Position numbers and translations under genes: made by a program
Part shown: piece after piece, positions 16,793-25,313 of the stretch
Numbering within the stretch: position 1 is the first letter of the stretch
Layout: every line of letters starts with the position of its first letter
Notes under the pieces: generated by a model
The model's database searches: none
Told to the model about the DNA's origin: nothing
What the model saw: the letters and a program-made list of their open reading frames with translations, nothing else
Assembly: GCA_024123955.1 (NCBI GenBank)
Contig: CP099652.1
Span: 992,001-1,056,000, forward strand
Reading direction: 5' to 3'
Source: Oxalobacteraceae bacterium OTU3CINTB1
Lineage (GTDB): Bacteria; Pseudomonadota; Gammaproteobacteria; Burkholderiales; Burkholderiaceae_D
DNA length: 64,000 bases

Positions 16793-18081
16793 TGACGCGT
16801 CAATTGAGCATCGCCGCCTTCATGATGCGGCACGGGCACCATGTGGCCGCGTGGCGCCATCCGCAAACGGACCTGGAGTCGAATCCGTTCAAGGTATTCC
16901 GGCAGCAGGTGCAAAGCGCGGAGCGGGCCTGCCTTGACGCGGTGTTCTTCGCCGACAGCCTGGCGCTGACCGGCGGCGTACCGGCGCTGGAGCCGTTGAC
17001 CTTATTGTCGGCGCTGGCCGCATCGACCGAAAAGATCGGTTTGGTCGGCACCGCCACCACCACCTACAACGAGCCTTACACGGTGGCGCGCCAGTTCGCG
17101 TCGCTCGATCAGATATCGGAAGGCAGGGCGGGGTGGAACCTGGTCACGTCCGACAACGCGGCGGAGGCGGCCAATTTTGGCCGCGACCAGCACGTGGCGC
17201 ACGCGGCGCGTTATGAGCGCGCGCGAGAATTTCATCAGGTTGTCACGGGATTGTGGGATAGTTGGGAAGATGGGGCGCTTATTAACGACAAGGATGGCGG
17301 CCGGCTGATCGATCCCGCCAAGCTGCGCAAGCTGGATCATCGCGGCCCGCATTTCGCTGTCGCCGGACCGCTGAACGTGTCGCGCAGCCCGCAGGGGCGG
17401 CCGGTGGTGGTGCAGGCCGGCGGTTCCGAGGCGGGGCGCGATCTGGCCGCCGCCACGGCGGAGGTGGTGTTCACGGCGCAGCCCTCGCTGGCGAAGGCGC
17501 AGGATTTTTACCGCGACATGAAGCGCCGCGTGGCGGGGCACGGCCGCAGGCCGGAGTCGCTGAAGGTGATGCCCGGCTTGTTCGCCGTGGTGGGGCGTTC
17601 TCAGGGCGAGGCGGACGACAAGTTCGGTCAGTTGCAGCGTTTGATCGAGCCCAAGGCCGGTCTGGCGCTGCTGGGACGCATGATCGGCAACTTCGATTTG
17701 TCGGGCTATCCGCTGGACGGGCCGCTGCCGGATCTGCCGCAGACGCAGGACGGGCAGCGCAGCCGCCAGCAGTTGCTGACCGATCTGGCGCAGGGCGAGA
17801 ATTTGACGATACGCCAGCTGTACGAGCGCATCGCCGGCGGGCGTGGACACTTCACGGTCGTCGGCACGGCGCAGGCGGTGGCAGATCAGATGCAGGCGTG
17901 GTTCGAGCAGGAGGCAGCGGACGGTTTCAATTTCATGGCGCCGGCGCTGCCGGGAGGCCTGGATGATTTTCTGTCGCTGGTGGTGCCGGAATTGCAGCGG
18001 CGCGGCTTGTTCCGCACCGAGTACCGTGGCACGACGTTGCGGGAGCATCTGGGGCTGAAGGCCGTTGATAATTCGTGGTGA
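16792..18081 (+). CDS. LLM-class flavin-dependent monooxygenase (NtaA/SnaA/DszA/SoxA-like)
   Basis: The protein has 429 residues, a luciferase-like TIM barrel of the NtaA/SnaA/DszA group. Recognisable blocks are DAVFFADSLAL, RQFASLDQISEGRAGWNLVTS (quoted in part: DQISEGRAGWNLVTS) and RPVVVQAGGSEAGRDLAA. Members use reduced FMN and oxygen to cleave C-S, C-N or related bonds, for example in dibenzothiophene sulfone, nitrilotriacetate or alkanesulfonates. The start overlaps the TonB receptor stop by one base, so the two proteins are made together. The flavin reductase partner is absent. Its TGA stop (18079-18081) overlaps the first bases of repeat copy B. Confidence 0.88.
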   Translation: MTRQLSIAAFMMRHGHHVAAWRHPQTDLESNPFKVFRQQVQSAERACLDAVFFADSLALTGGVPALEPLTLLSALAASTEKIGLVGTATTTYNEPYTVARQFASLDQISEGRAGWNLVTSDNAAEAANFGRDQHVAHAARYERAREFHQVVTGLWDSWEDGALINDKDGGRLIDPAKLRKLDHRGPHFAVAGPLNVSRSPQGRPVVVQAGGSEAGRDLAAATAEVVFTAQPSLAKAQDFYRDMKRRVAGHGRRPESLKVMPGLFAVVGRSQGEADDKFGQLQRLIEPKAGLALLGRMIGNFDLSGYPLDGPLPDLPQTQDGQRSRQQLLTDLAQGENLTIRQLYERIAGGRGHFTVVGTAQAVADQMQAWFEQEAADGFNFMAPALPGGLDDFLSLVVPELQRRGLFRTEYRGTTLREHLGLKAVDNSW

Positions 18082-18182
18082 CACGTAGGGCGGATTAGGC
18101 GGAACGCCGTAATCCGCCAATGCGTGCGCCGTCGAAACGCACGCATTGGCGGATTACGCTTCGCTAATCCGCCCTACGTGTC
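18080..18182. repeat. Dispersed palindromic repeat, copy B (TAGGGCGGATTAG family)
   Basis: Outer arms 18080-18098 and 18164-18182 pair over 19 bp, and inner arms 18109-18128 and 18138-18157 pair over 20 bp. The element begins within the stop codon of the monooxygenase gene and separates it from the esterase gene. The centre contains GCGCCGTCGA, also found beside copy C. Confidence 0.85.
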
Positions 18183-18217
18183 TCCGTGGTTAAGCTATGT
18201 TTAGAATAGGATGTGAG

Positions 18218-19510
18218 ATGAAGGTAGCTAGCAGGATTGTGATCGCGGCGGTAGCCGTATCGGCATTCATCGCGCCATTGCACGCACAAGAATACTTCGG
18301 CGACTTCCGTCCCGACGCGCCTGAACTGGCCGCGCGCGGCTCGTTGCCGGTCGGCGTGCGCACCTTGGTCGCCGAGCATGCGGACCAGATAGACGTGCTC
18401 CGTTACAGCGACGCCAATCCGAATCCGCGCTACACCCGCAAGCTCACACTGGAAGTCTGGTATCCGGCCACCCTTGCGGCGGGACAAAAGGAACATACGG
18501 TTTATAACGATGTGTTGGGCTCCGGTCCGAACGATCCCGCCCGGCCCAACACGCCATTCCAGTTCAACGGCCGCGCGGCGCGCGACGCGGCGCCGGTCGC
18601 CGGACGCTATCCGCTGGTGATCGTCTCGCACGGCTATCCCGGTTCGCGCCTGCAAATGAGCTACCTGACCGAGAACCTGGCGTCGAAGGGCTACGTCGTG
18701 GTGGCGATCGACCATCCCGAATCCACCCGCGCCGACAAGGCCGGTTTCGCCAGCACCCTGCTGAACCGCCGCCTGGACGACCTGTTTGTGCTCGACAGCG
18801 TGACGGCTTGGGCCAAGCCGGGCAGCGGCAACTTCCTCGCCGGCGTGGTCGATGTCGGCAATACCGCTTTGATCGGCTACTCGATGGGCGCATACGGCGC
18901 GCTGAACACCGTCGGCGCGGGCGTGAGTGCCGCCGCCGCCGCGTTTGTCCCCGGCGGCAAGCTGGCCGTGAACCAGCAGGGCAACGCGGACTACGCATCG
19001 CACCGCGACGCCCGCATCAAGGCGGTGGTGGCGTTCGCCCCTTGGGGCGGCGCGCACAAGGTATGGGATGCCGATGGGCTGGCCGGCGTGCGCACGCCAA
19101 CCTTGTTCATTACCGGAGACCAGGACGACGTGGCCGGCTACAAGGATGGCGTGGTGCGTATCTTCGAGGGCGCCGTCAATGCGGACCGCTACCTGCTGAC
19201 CTACCAGGGCGCTCGCCACAACTCGGCGCCAAACCCGCCGTCGCCGGCGATGTGGTCCAGTTTCGACGATTTCCAGTCCTATGCCGAGCCGGTGTGGGAC
19301 AGCCGCCGCATCAACAACATCAACCAGCATTTCGTGACGGCCTTCCTCGGCATCCACCTCAAGGCGCAGGCGTTGCAGCCGTATCTGGAGCTACCGCCGC
19401 TGGCCGCCGACGGCACCATCAAGCCCGATCCTGGCCTGTGGAAGGGCTTCCGCAAGCGCGCCGCGCTTGGGCTCGAGTGGCGCCATCTGCCCCCACAATC
19501 GGCCCGATAG
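18218..19510 (+). CDS. Secreted alpha/beta-hydrolase (lipase/esterase or dienelactone hydrolase-like)
   Basis: From the ATG at 18218 the protein has 430 residues. A signal peptide ends at LHA before QEYFGDF. The alpha/beta-hydrolase landmarks are [11 protein letters not shown] (oxyanion loop), [10 protein letters not shown] (nucleophile Ser in GxSxG), [10 protein letters not shown] (acid) and GARHNSAPN (His). The set resembles PAF-acetylhydrolase/dienelactone-type esterases acting on short acyl or polyester substrates in the periplasm or outside. An upstream in-frame ATG at 18197 lacks a signal peptide start. It lies between repeat copy B and ubiE and looks like part of the inserted stretch. 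Confidence 0.83.
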   Translation: MKVASRIVIAAVAVSAFIAPLHAQEYFGDFRPDAPELAARGSLPVGVRTLVAEHADQIDVLRYSDANPNPRYTRKLTLEVWYPATLAAGQKEHTVYNDVLGSGPNDPARPNTPFQFNGRAARDAAPVAGRYPLVIVSHGYPGSRLQMSYLTENLASKGYVVVAIDHPESTRADKAGFASTLLNRRLDDLFVLDSVTAWAKPGSGNFLAGVVDVGNTALIGYSMGAYGALNTVGAGVSAAAAAFVPGGKLAVNQQGNADYASHRDARIKAVVAFAPWGGAHKVWDADGLAGVRTPTLFITGDQDDVAGYKDGVVRIFEGAVNADRYLLTYQGARHNSAPNPPSPAMWSSFDDFQSYAEPVWDSRRINNINQHFVTAFLGIHLKAQALQPYLELPPLAADGTIKPDPGLWKGFRKRAALGLEWRHLPPQSAR

Positions 19511-19552
19511 GCGTCCAAGGGCGCGCGGAAGGGAAAAAACCCCGTGCGCTTG

Positions 19553-19558
19553 TATAAT
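19553..19558 (+). promoter_or_regulatory. Likely -10 element for ubiE
   Basis: A perfect TATAAT lies 26 bp upstream of the ubiE start. The region 17 bp before it (AGGGAA) is not a good -35. The site suggests the ubiquinone block has its own promoter after the inserted genes. Confidence 0.45.
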
Positions 19559-19584
19559 GCAGGCAAACTAACAGGCCTGCCACC

Positions 19585-20319
19585 ATGACAAATACCACTC
19601 ATTTCGGTTACAAAACCGTCGCGGAAGACGACAAAGTCCGCGAAGTTGCCAAGGTTTTCCACTCCGTCGCCGCCAAGTACGACATCATGAACGACGTCAT
19701 GTCGGGTGGCCTGCACCGTCTGTGGAAGACGTTCACCATCGCCAACGCGGCCGTGCGCCCCGGTTTCAAGTGCCTCGACATCGCCGGCGGCACGGGCGAC
19801 CTGGCCAAGGTATTCGCCAAGCAGGCCGGCCCGACGGGCGAGGTCTGGCTGACCGACATCAACGAGTCGATGTTGCGCGTCGGCCGCGACCGCCTCTTGA
19901 ATCGCGGCCTGTTGACCCCCACCTTACTGTGTGACGCGGAGAAATTGCCCTTTCCGGACAACTATTTCGACCGCGTCAGCGTCGCCTTCGGGCTGCGCAA
20001 CATGACCCACAAGGACCAGGCGCTGGCTGAAATGCGCCGCGTATTGAAGCCCGGCGGCAAGTTGCTGGTGCTGGAGTTTTCGAAGGTGGCGACGCCTTTG
20101 CAGAAACCGTACGATATTTATTCATTCAAGGTGCTGCCTTGGATGGGCCAGAAGATTGCCGGCGACGCTGAAAGCTATCGCTATCTGGCCGAGTCGATCC
20201 GCATGCACCCGGACCAGGACACGCTCAAGACCATGATGGAAGAGGCGGGTCTGGAACGGGTAACGTATTACAACTTGACGGCAGGTGTGGCCGCTTTACA
20301 CACCGGTATCAAACTGTAA
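19585..20319 (+). CDS. ubiE: Ubiquinone/menaquinone biosynthesis C-methyltransferase
   Basis: The protein has 244 residues. The SAM-binding motif [16 protein letters not shown] and the UbiE signatures [17 protein letters not shown] and [16 protein letters not shown] are all present. It methylates the demethylated quinone ring at the penultimate part of the ubiquinone pathway, at the cytoplasmic face of the membrane. It starts the block ubiE-Tim44-like-ubiJ-ubiB. The Tim44-like gene begins 17 bp downstream. Confidence 0.96.
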   Translation: MTNTTHFGYKTVAEDDKVREVAKVFHSVAAKYDIMNDVMSGGLHRLWKTFTIANAAVRPGFKCLDIAGGTGDLAKVFAKQAGPTGEVWLTDINESMLRVGRDRLLNRGLLTPTLLCDAEKLPFPDNYFDRVSVAFGLRNMTHKDQALAEMRRVLKPGGKLLVLEFSKVATPLQKPYDIYSFKVLPWMGQKIAGDAESYRYLAESIRMHPDQDTLKTMMEEAGLERVTYYNLTAGVAALHTGIKL

Positions 20320-20336
20320 ATACTGTAGGAATGACC

Positions 20337-21299
20337 ATGAACATGAAAAAACTGATGATCAGCGCGGTTGTTGCGCTGTCCGCGTTCACGATGCTGGCCG
20401 AGGCGACCGCGCGTCCCGCCGGCGGCAACCGTTCGATCGGCCGCCAGTCGCAAAACGTCAACCGCATGCCGCCGGCCGCCGCGCCGACCCCCGCACCGCG
20501 CCAGGCCGCGCCTGCGCCGGCACCCAACGCACAAAACGCACCGAACGCCATGCCGGCCAAGCGCCCAAGCATGTGGAAAGGTATCCTCGGCGGCGCGCTG
20601 CTGGGGCTGGGCCTGGGCGCCTTGTTCTCGCACTTGGGCATCGGCGGCGCGATGGCCGGCATCCTGAGCACGATGCTAATGCTGGCGTTGCTGGCCGGCG
20701 CCGCGTACTTCATCTTCCGCATGTTCCGCCGCAAGTCGCAGCCGACCGTGGCCCCGGCAGGTGGCAATTTCGGCGGCAACTTCAACGGCAACAACAATGC
20801 GTATAACAACGCGAACGCCTATACCGCGCCTGCGAGCGGCGGCACGCCGGAAATCGGTTCGCGCCTGCCTGAGCAGCAATACCAGCCGGTGCAAGCCGCG
20901 CCGGTGCCGCACACCCCGTGGGGCGTGCCGGGCGATTTCGACGCCGTGTCGTTCCTGCGCGTTGCCAAGAGCAACTTCATCCGCCTGCAAGCGGCCTGGG
21001 ACAAGGGCGACACCGCCGATATCCGCGAGTTCACGACGCCTGAAGTGTTTGCTGAAATGAAAATGCAAATCAACGAGCGCGGCGCGCAAAAGGATTACAC
21101 CGACGTCGTCAGCATCGACGCCGAGCTGCTGGGCATCGAGACCAGCGAAACCGAATACTTGGCCAGCGTCAAGTTCACCGGCATGATCAAGCCGGCGCCG
21201 GACGCGCTGGCCGAGCCGTTCAACGAGGTGTGGAACCTGACCAAGCCGATCTCCGGCGCCTCGGGCTGGTTGCTTGCTGGTATTCAACAGTTGGCCTAA
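20337..21299 (+). CDS. Tim44-like domain membrane protein
   Basis: The protein has about 320 residues. The N-terminus is a signal-like segment (MNMKKLMISAVVALSAF), then comes a Pro/Ala-rich linker, then two glycine-rich hydrophobic helices around GILGGALLGLGLGALF and MLMLALLAGAAYFIF. The C-terminal third is a Tim44-like domain (DFDAVSFLRVAKSNFIRLQ...WDKGD), a fold that binds membranes or partner proteins in mitochondria. The bacterial role is unknown, but the gene is regularly found beside ubiE and ubiJ/ubiB. The start at 20337 is chosen because AGGA (20327-20330) is 6 bp before it; the ATG at 20331 would touch the Shine-Dalgarno. A strong terminator follows. Confidence 0.85.
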   Translation: MNMKKLMISAVVALSAFTMLAEATARPAGGNRSIGRQSQNVNRMPPAAAPTPAPRQAAPAPAPNAQNAPNAMPAKRPSMWKGILGGALLGLGLGALFSHLGIGGAMAGILSTMLMLALLAGAAYFIFRMFRRKSQPTVAPAGGNFGGNFNGNNNAYNNANAYTAPASGGTPEIGSRLPEQQYQPVQAAPVPHTPWGVPGDFDAVSFLRVAKSNFIRLQAAWDKGDTADIREFTTPEVFAEMKMQINERGAQKDYTDVVSIDAELLGIETSETEYLASVKFTGMIKPAPDALAEPFNEVWNLTKPISGASGWLLAGIQQLA

Positions 21300-21334
21300 T
21301 CACCGGGAAATCCCGGCGAACTGGTAAGATCGAG

Positions 21335-21362
21335 ACCGCCCGCTTTCCGGGCGGTTTTGTTT
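21335..21362 (+). terminator. Rho-independent terminator after the Tim44-like gene
   Basis: CCGCCCG (21336-21342) and CGGGCGG (21348-21354) form a 7-bp GC stem with a 5-base loop, followed by TTTTGTTTTTC. It lies between the Tim44-like gene and ubiJ, so ubiJ-ubiB may need read-through or their own promoter. Confidence 0.85.
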
Positions 21363-21399
21363 TTCTGGCGTAAAGAACTTGTTGAGCGACGACCTACCG

Positions 21400-22023
21400 A
21401 TGACCCCACTGAATTTCAGCCACTTTTCCGCCCTGTTATCGGCCGCCGCGCCTGCCAGCGCGGCCGTCAACCATTTGCTGGCGCAGGAGCCGTGGGCGCG
21501 AGAGCAGTTGCGTCGCCACGCCGGCAAGGTCGCCTGCATCGATGCCGGCACCGTCGCGCTGCGCCTGCGCGTGACGGCCGACGGTATGTTCGAGGCCGCA
21601 CCGGCGGACGAGCAGGCCCGGGTTACCATCAGGGTCAAACTGTCGGACTTGCCGCTGATCGCGCAAAACCGCGAACGCGCGTTTTCCTACGTGCGCATCG
21701 AGGGCGACGCCGATTTCGCCAACGCCATCTCCAGCCTGAGCACGTCGCTGCGCTGGGAAGCGGAATCCGACCTGGAAAAAGTGGTCGGCCCGGTGGCGGC
21801 TGTGCGCATGGTCTCGGGCGCCAAGGCCGCGTTCGAGGCGGTCAAGACGGGCCACCAGAAGCTGGCCGAAAACGTCGCCGAGTTCCTGCTCGATGAAAAA
21901 CAGGTGCTGATACGCCCGCAGGCGGTCGAGCAATTCTCGGCCGACGTGGTGCGCCTGCGCGATGACGTGGAACGGGCCGCCAAGCGCCTGGCCAAACTGG
22001 AACAGAAACTGGGAACCCAATGA
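21400..22023 (+). CDS. ubiJ: Ubiquinone biosynthesis accessory factor UbiJ (SCP2 domain)
   Basis: The protein has 207 residues from the ATG at 21400. An SCP2-like lipid-binding domain covers the N-terminal half, and a helical C-terminus with coiled-coil character ([20 protein letters not shown]) follows. UbiJ binds ubiquinone intermediates in the soluble Ubi complex and is needed for the later hydroxylation and methylation steps. A TTG at 21379 in the same frame is a weaker start. The stop overlaps the ubiB start by four bases (ATGA). Identity rests on the domain and on the invariant position between ubiE and ubiB. Confidence 0.88.
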   Translation: MTPLNFSHFSALLSAAAPASAAVNHLLAQEPWAREQLRRHAGKVACIDAGTVALRLRVTADGMFEAAPADEQARVTIRVKLSDLPLIAQNRERAFSYVRIEGDADFANAISSLSTSLRWEAESDLEKVVGPVAAVRMVSGAKAAFEAVKTGHQKLAENVAEFLLDEKQVLIRPQAVEQFSADVVRLRDDVERAAKRLAKLEQKLGTQ

Positions 22024-23588
22024 TTTTGAAATTTTTACGCCTGCTGAAAATCCTGCGGGTCGCCATTCGTTACGGTCTCGACGAAATCGCCATCTCCGGC
22101 CTCAAAGTGCCGCGCACCGCCAAACTCATCGACACCATCATTTTCTGGCGCGACATCTCCGCGCCGCGCGGCGTGCGCCTGCGCATGGCGCTCGAGGACC
22201 TGGGACCGATCTTCGTCAAGTTCGGCCAGGTGCTGTCGACCCGCAGCGATTTGATACCGGCCGACCTGGTGATCGAGCTGTCGCGCCTGCAGGACCGGGT
22301 GCCGCCGTTCGATTCCGACCTGGCCATCGCGCAGATCCGCAAATCGCTGGGCGCCCATCCCGACCAGCTGTTCGCCTCGTTCGAGCGCACCCCGGTGGCG
22401 TCGGCGTCGATCGCGCAGGTGCACTTTGCCACCTTGAAGGACGGCAAGCAGGTCGCGGTCAAGGTGCTGCGTCCGGGCATGAAGAAATCCATCGACGAGG
22501 ACGTCGCGCTGATGCATATCGCCGCCGAGTGGGTCGGCCGCGTTTGGGCCGACAGCAAGCGCCTGAAGCCGAAGGAAGTCGTCGCCGAGTTCGACAAATA
22601 CCTGCACGACGAGCTGGATCTGATGCGCGAGGCCGCCAACGCCAGCCAGCTGCGGCGCAATTTCGCCGACTCCAAGCTGCTGATGGTGCCGGAAATGTAC
22701 TGGGACTATTGTTCCAACAGCGTGATCGTCATGGAGCGCATGCACGGCTTGCCGGTGTCGCAGATCGACAAGCTGGAAGCGGCCGGCGTGGACCTCAAAA
22801 AACTGTCCAGCGACGGCGTCGAGATTTTCTTCACGCAAGTGTTCCGCGACGGCTTTTTCCACGCCGATATGCATCCGGGGAACATCCTGGTGTCGATCGA
22901 GCCGGAAACCCTGGGCCGCTACATCGCGCTCGACTTCGGCATTGTCGGCACGCTCAACGACTACGACAAGGATTACCTGTCGCAAAACTTCCTGGCCTTC
23001 TTCCGCCGCGACTACAAGCGTGTGGCCGAAGCCCACATCGAATCGGGCTGGGCGCCGAAGGAAACCCGTGTCGACGAACTCGAATCGGCCGTGCGCGCCT
23101 GCTGCGAGCCGATCTTCGACCGCCCGCTGAAGGATATTTCCTTCGGCCAGATCCTGCTGCGGCTGTTCCAGACCTCGCGCCGCTTCAATGTCGAAGTGCA
23201 ACCGCAACTGGTGCTGCTGCAAAAGACGCTGCTCAACATCGAAGGCCTGGGTCGCCAGCTCGACCCCGACCTCGACCTGTGGAAGACCGCCAAGCCATAT
23301 CTGGAAAACTGGATGGCCGAGCAGGTCGGCTGGCAGGGCTTGTTGCAGCGATTGAAGGCCGAGGCGCCGCGCTACACGCAAATCCTGCCGCAACTGCCGC
23401 GCCTGGTGCACCGGGCGCTGGAGCAGCAGGGCGAAAAGCCAACCGATAACGGCGAGCTGATCAAAGTGCTGATCCACGAACAGCAGCGCACCAACCGTCT
23501 GCTCAGCCTGGTGATTTATGTTGGCGGCGCGTTCGGGCTGGGCGTTGCCGGCTTCCAGCTGTATCTGCGCTGGCACCATCTGCTCTGA
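22020..23588 (+). CDS. ubiB: Ubiquinone biosynthesis regulatory protein kinase UbiB
   Basis: The protein has 522 residues and belongs to the UbiB/COQ8 atypical kinase family. It shows the KxGQ-type motif [16 protein letters not shown], the alanine-rich loop [10 protein letters not shown], the lysine strand [10 protein letters not shown], the catalytic block [10 protein letters not shown] and the metal-binding DFGIVG. Two hydrophobic segments at the C-terminus ([17 protein letters not shown]) anchor it in the membrane. ATPase activity of this family supports ubiquinone synthesis rather than protein phosphorylation. The start codon overlaps ubiJ. Confidence 0.96.
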   Translation: MILKFLRLLKILRVAIRYGLDEIAISGLKVPRTAKLIDTIIFWRDISAPRGVRLRMALEDLGPIFVKFGQVLSTRSDLIPADLVIELSRLQDRVPPFDSDLAIAQIRKSLGAHPDQLFASFERTPVASASIAQVHFATLKDGKQVAVKVLRPGMKKSIDEDVALMHIAAEWVGRVWADSKRLKPKEVVAEFDKYLHDELDLMREAANASQLRRNFADSKLLMVPEMYWDYCSNSVIVMERMHGLPVSQIDKLEAAGVDLKKLSSDGVEIFFTQVFRDGFFHADMHPGNILVSIEPETLGRYIALDFGIVGTLNDYDKDYLSQNFLAFFRRDYKRVAEAHIESGWAPKETRVDELESAVRACCEPIFDRPLKDISFGQILLRLFQTSRRFNVEVQPQLVLLQKTLLNIEGLGRQLDPDLDLWKTAKPYLENWMAEQVGWQGLLQRLKAEAPRYTQILPQLPRLVHRALEQQGEKPTDNGELIKVLIHEQQRTNRLLSLVIYVGGAFGLGVAGFQLYLRWHHLL

Positions 23589-23590
23589 CC

Positions 23591-24187
23591 ATGGCCGAGT
23601 TCCAGCAGCGCGATCCGATGTCGCCGGCGTTCTGGGATGAACGCTTCGCGCGCAACTTCACGCCATGGGATCGGGGCGGGGTGCCGCTGGCGCTGCGCGA
23701 CTTTGTCGCCGCCAACGCGCCCATGGTCACCCTGATACCCGGCTGCGGCTCGGCCTACGAGCTGGCGTTTTTGGCCGGGGCGGGGTGGGATGCGACCGCG
23801 ATCGATTTTTCGCCGCAGGCAGTGCGGGCAGGTAAGCTCGCTGTTGGCGAGCATGCGGATCGCGTGGTCGAAGCGGATTTCTTTGCGTGGCAGCCGGCAA
23901 AGCCGTTGCAGCTGATATATGAGCGCGCCTTCCTGTGCGCCATGCCGCGCGCGATGTGGCCCAGGGTGGCGACGCGCTGGGCCGAGTTGTTGCCCGCCGG
24001 AGCGCTGCTGGCCGGCTACTTCTTCTTCGATGACGCGCTCAAGGGGCCGCCGTTCGGCATCGCCCGCGAGCAGCTGGATGCATTGCTGCGGCAAGATTTC
24101 GAGTGCGTCGCCGACGACCCGGTCAGCGATTCCATCCCGGTCTTCGAAGGCAAGGAGCGCTGGATGATCTGGCGTCGACGGACTTGA
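23591..24187 (+). CDS. TPMT-family thiopurine-like S-methyltransferase
   Basis: The protein has 198 residues and is a class I SAM-dependent methyltransferase of the TPMT family. It is identified by the PMSPAFWDERFARNFTPWDR opening, the motif I region VTLIPGCGSAYELAFLA and ATAIDFSPQAV (motif II). Bacterial homologues have been linked to metalloid (selenium, tellurium) or thiol methylation; the substrate here is unknown. It starts 2 bp after the ubiB stop, so it is probably cotranscribed. A link to quinone chemistry is suggested only by position. Confidence 0.85.
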   Translation: MAEFQQRDPMSPAFWDERFARNFTPWDRGGVPLALRDFVAANAPMVTLIPGCGSAYELAFLAGAGWDATAIDFSPQAVRAGKLAVGEHADRVVEADFFAWQPAKPLQLIYERAFLCAMPRAMWPRVATRWAELLPAGALLAGYFFFDDALKGPPFGIAREQLDALLRQDFECVADDPVSDSIPVFEGKERWMIWRRRT

Positions 24188-24222
24188 CCGCAGGAAACAG
24201 GCTAGGGCGGTGTAAAAAGCTT

Positions 24223-24228
24223 TATAAT
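24223..24228 (+). promoter_or_regulatory. Possible -10 element upstream of fmdB-like gene
   Basis: TATAAT lies 32 bp before the start codon of the FmdB-like gene. No convincing -35 is present at the expected distance, so this rests on the hexamer alone. Confidence 0.35.
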
Positions 24229-24260
24229 TCAGGGTTTTGATGATTTTTGCGGAGTAATAG

Positions 24261-24566
24261 ATGCCGATCTACGCTTACCGCTGCGAGGCATGTGGTTTTG
24301 CCAAGGATGTCTTGCAGAAGATTTCCGACCCGCAGCTGACTGTTTGCCTGTCGTGCGGCAAGGAGTCGTTTAAGAAACAATTGACCGCAGCTGGTTTCCA
24401 GCTGAAGGGTACCGGCTGGTACGCGACCGATTTCCGTGGCGGCACGCCGCCGGCGACGGGCGTGTCCACCGGTCCGGTGGACGGTGCGGCCAAGGCCGAC
24501 GCCCCCAAGGCGGACGCGGCTGCGAGCGCGCCCGCCAAGCCGGCGAGCGGCACGGGAACGGCCTGA
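24261..24566 (+). CDS. FmdB family zinc-ribbon protein
   Basis: The protein has 101 residues. The N-terminal 45 form a zinc ribbon with paired cysteines (CEAC and CLSC), beginning MPIYAYRCEACGF as in FmdB-type proteins. The remainder is a low-complexity Ala/Lys/Pro/Asp tail that varies among homologues. Members are named after a putative formamidase regulator, and no function is firmly established. It precedes DUF502 and aspS, a conserved neighbourhood in Burkholderiales. Confidence 0.88.
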   Translation: MPIYAYRCEACGFAKDVLQKISDPQLTVCLSCGKESFKKQLTAAGFQLKGTGWYATDFRGGTPPATGVSTGPVDGAAKADAPKADAAASAPAKPASGTGTA

Positions 24567-24635
24567 ACGACGGCAGCGGTCCGGCCGCTGCCGCCCGTCA
24601 TTCCACCCACATGAGCACCCATATAAGAGTCTTCG

Positions 24636-25256
24636 ATGCGTAAATATTTCATTACCGGCCTGCTGATCCTGGTGCCGCTGGCGATTACCGCCTGGGTGCT
24701 GAGCCTGGTCATCAACACGATGGACCAGTCGCTGCTGTTCGTGCCGGAGCGCTGGCAGCCGCATACGCTGATCGGCTTCGACATCCCCGGCCTGGGCACG
24801 CTGCTGACGATCGTGATCGTGTTCCTGACCGGCCTGCTGACCAACAACCTGGTCGGCAACTACGTGGTGCGCATGTGGGAAAAGCTGCTCAAGCGCATTC
24901 CGCTGGTGAACTCGCTCTATTCGAGCGTCAAGCAAGTGTCGGACACCTTGTTCTCGTCGTCGGGCAACGCCTTCCGCAAGGCGGTGCTGATCCCGTATCC
25001 GCACCAGAACTCGTACACCATCGCCTTCCTGACCGGCACGCCCGGCGGCGACGTCAAGAACCATCTGGTGGGCGATTACGTCAGCGTCTACGTGCCGACC
25101 ACGCCGAATCCGACGTCGGGCTTTTTCCTGATGCTGGCGCGCAAGGATGTGGTCGAACTCGACATGTCGGTCGACGCCGCCCTGAAGTACATCGTCTCGA
25201 TGGGCGTGGTGGCGCCGGAAAGCGTGCCCCAAGCCATCCAAGTCGTCAGCAAATAA
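24636..25256 (+). CDS. DUF502 family membrane protein
   Basis: The protein has 206 residues. Two N-terminal transmembrane helices (YFITGLLILVPLAITAWVL and LGTLLTIVIVFLTGLLT) are followed by a conserved soluble part with KRIPLVNSLYSSVKQVSDTL and PYPHQNSYTIAFLTG. DUF502 proteins are widespread and of unknown function. It lies between the FmdB-like gene and aspS in a stable arrangement. No targeting signal other than the helices is present. Confidence 0.88.
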   Translation: MRKYFITGLLILVPLAITAWVLSLVINTMDQSLLFVPERWQPHTLIGFDIPGLGTLLTIVIVFLTGLLTNNLVGNYVVRMWEKLLKRIPLVNSLYSSVKQVSDTLFSSSGNAFRKAVLIPYPHQNSYTIAFLTGTPGGDVKNHLVGDYVSVYVPTTPNPTSGFFLMLARKDVVELDMSVDAALKYIVSMGVVAPESVPQAIQVVSK

Positions 25257-25313
25257 CGCAGCATCAGCAACACACCGAATTCACGAGCAATCTAACCTGA
25301 ACCGAGAAATAAC

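Noticed and set aside
24181..24260. Possible riboswitch or small RNA before the FmdB-like gene
   Set aside because: Only a TATAAT and no stable, conserved fold can be seen in this short gap.
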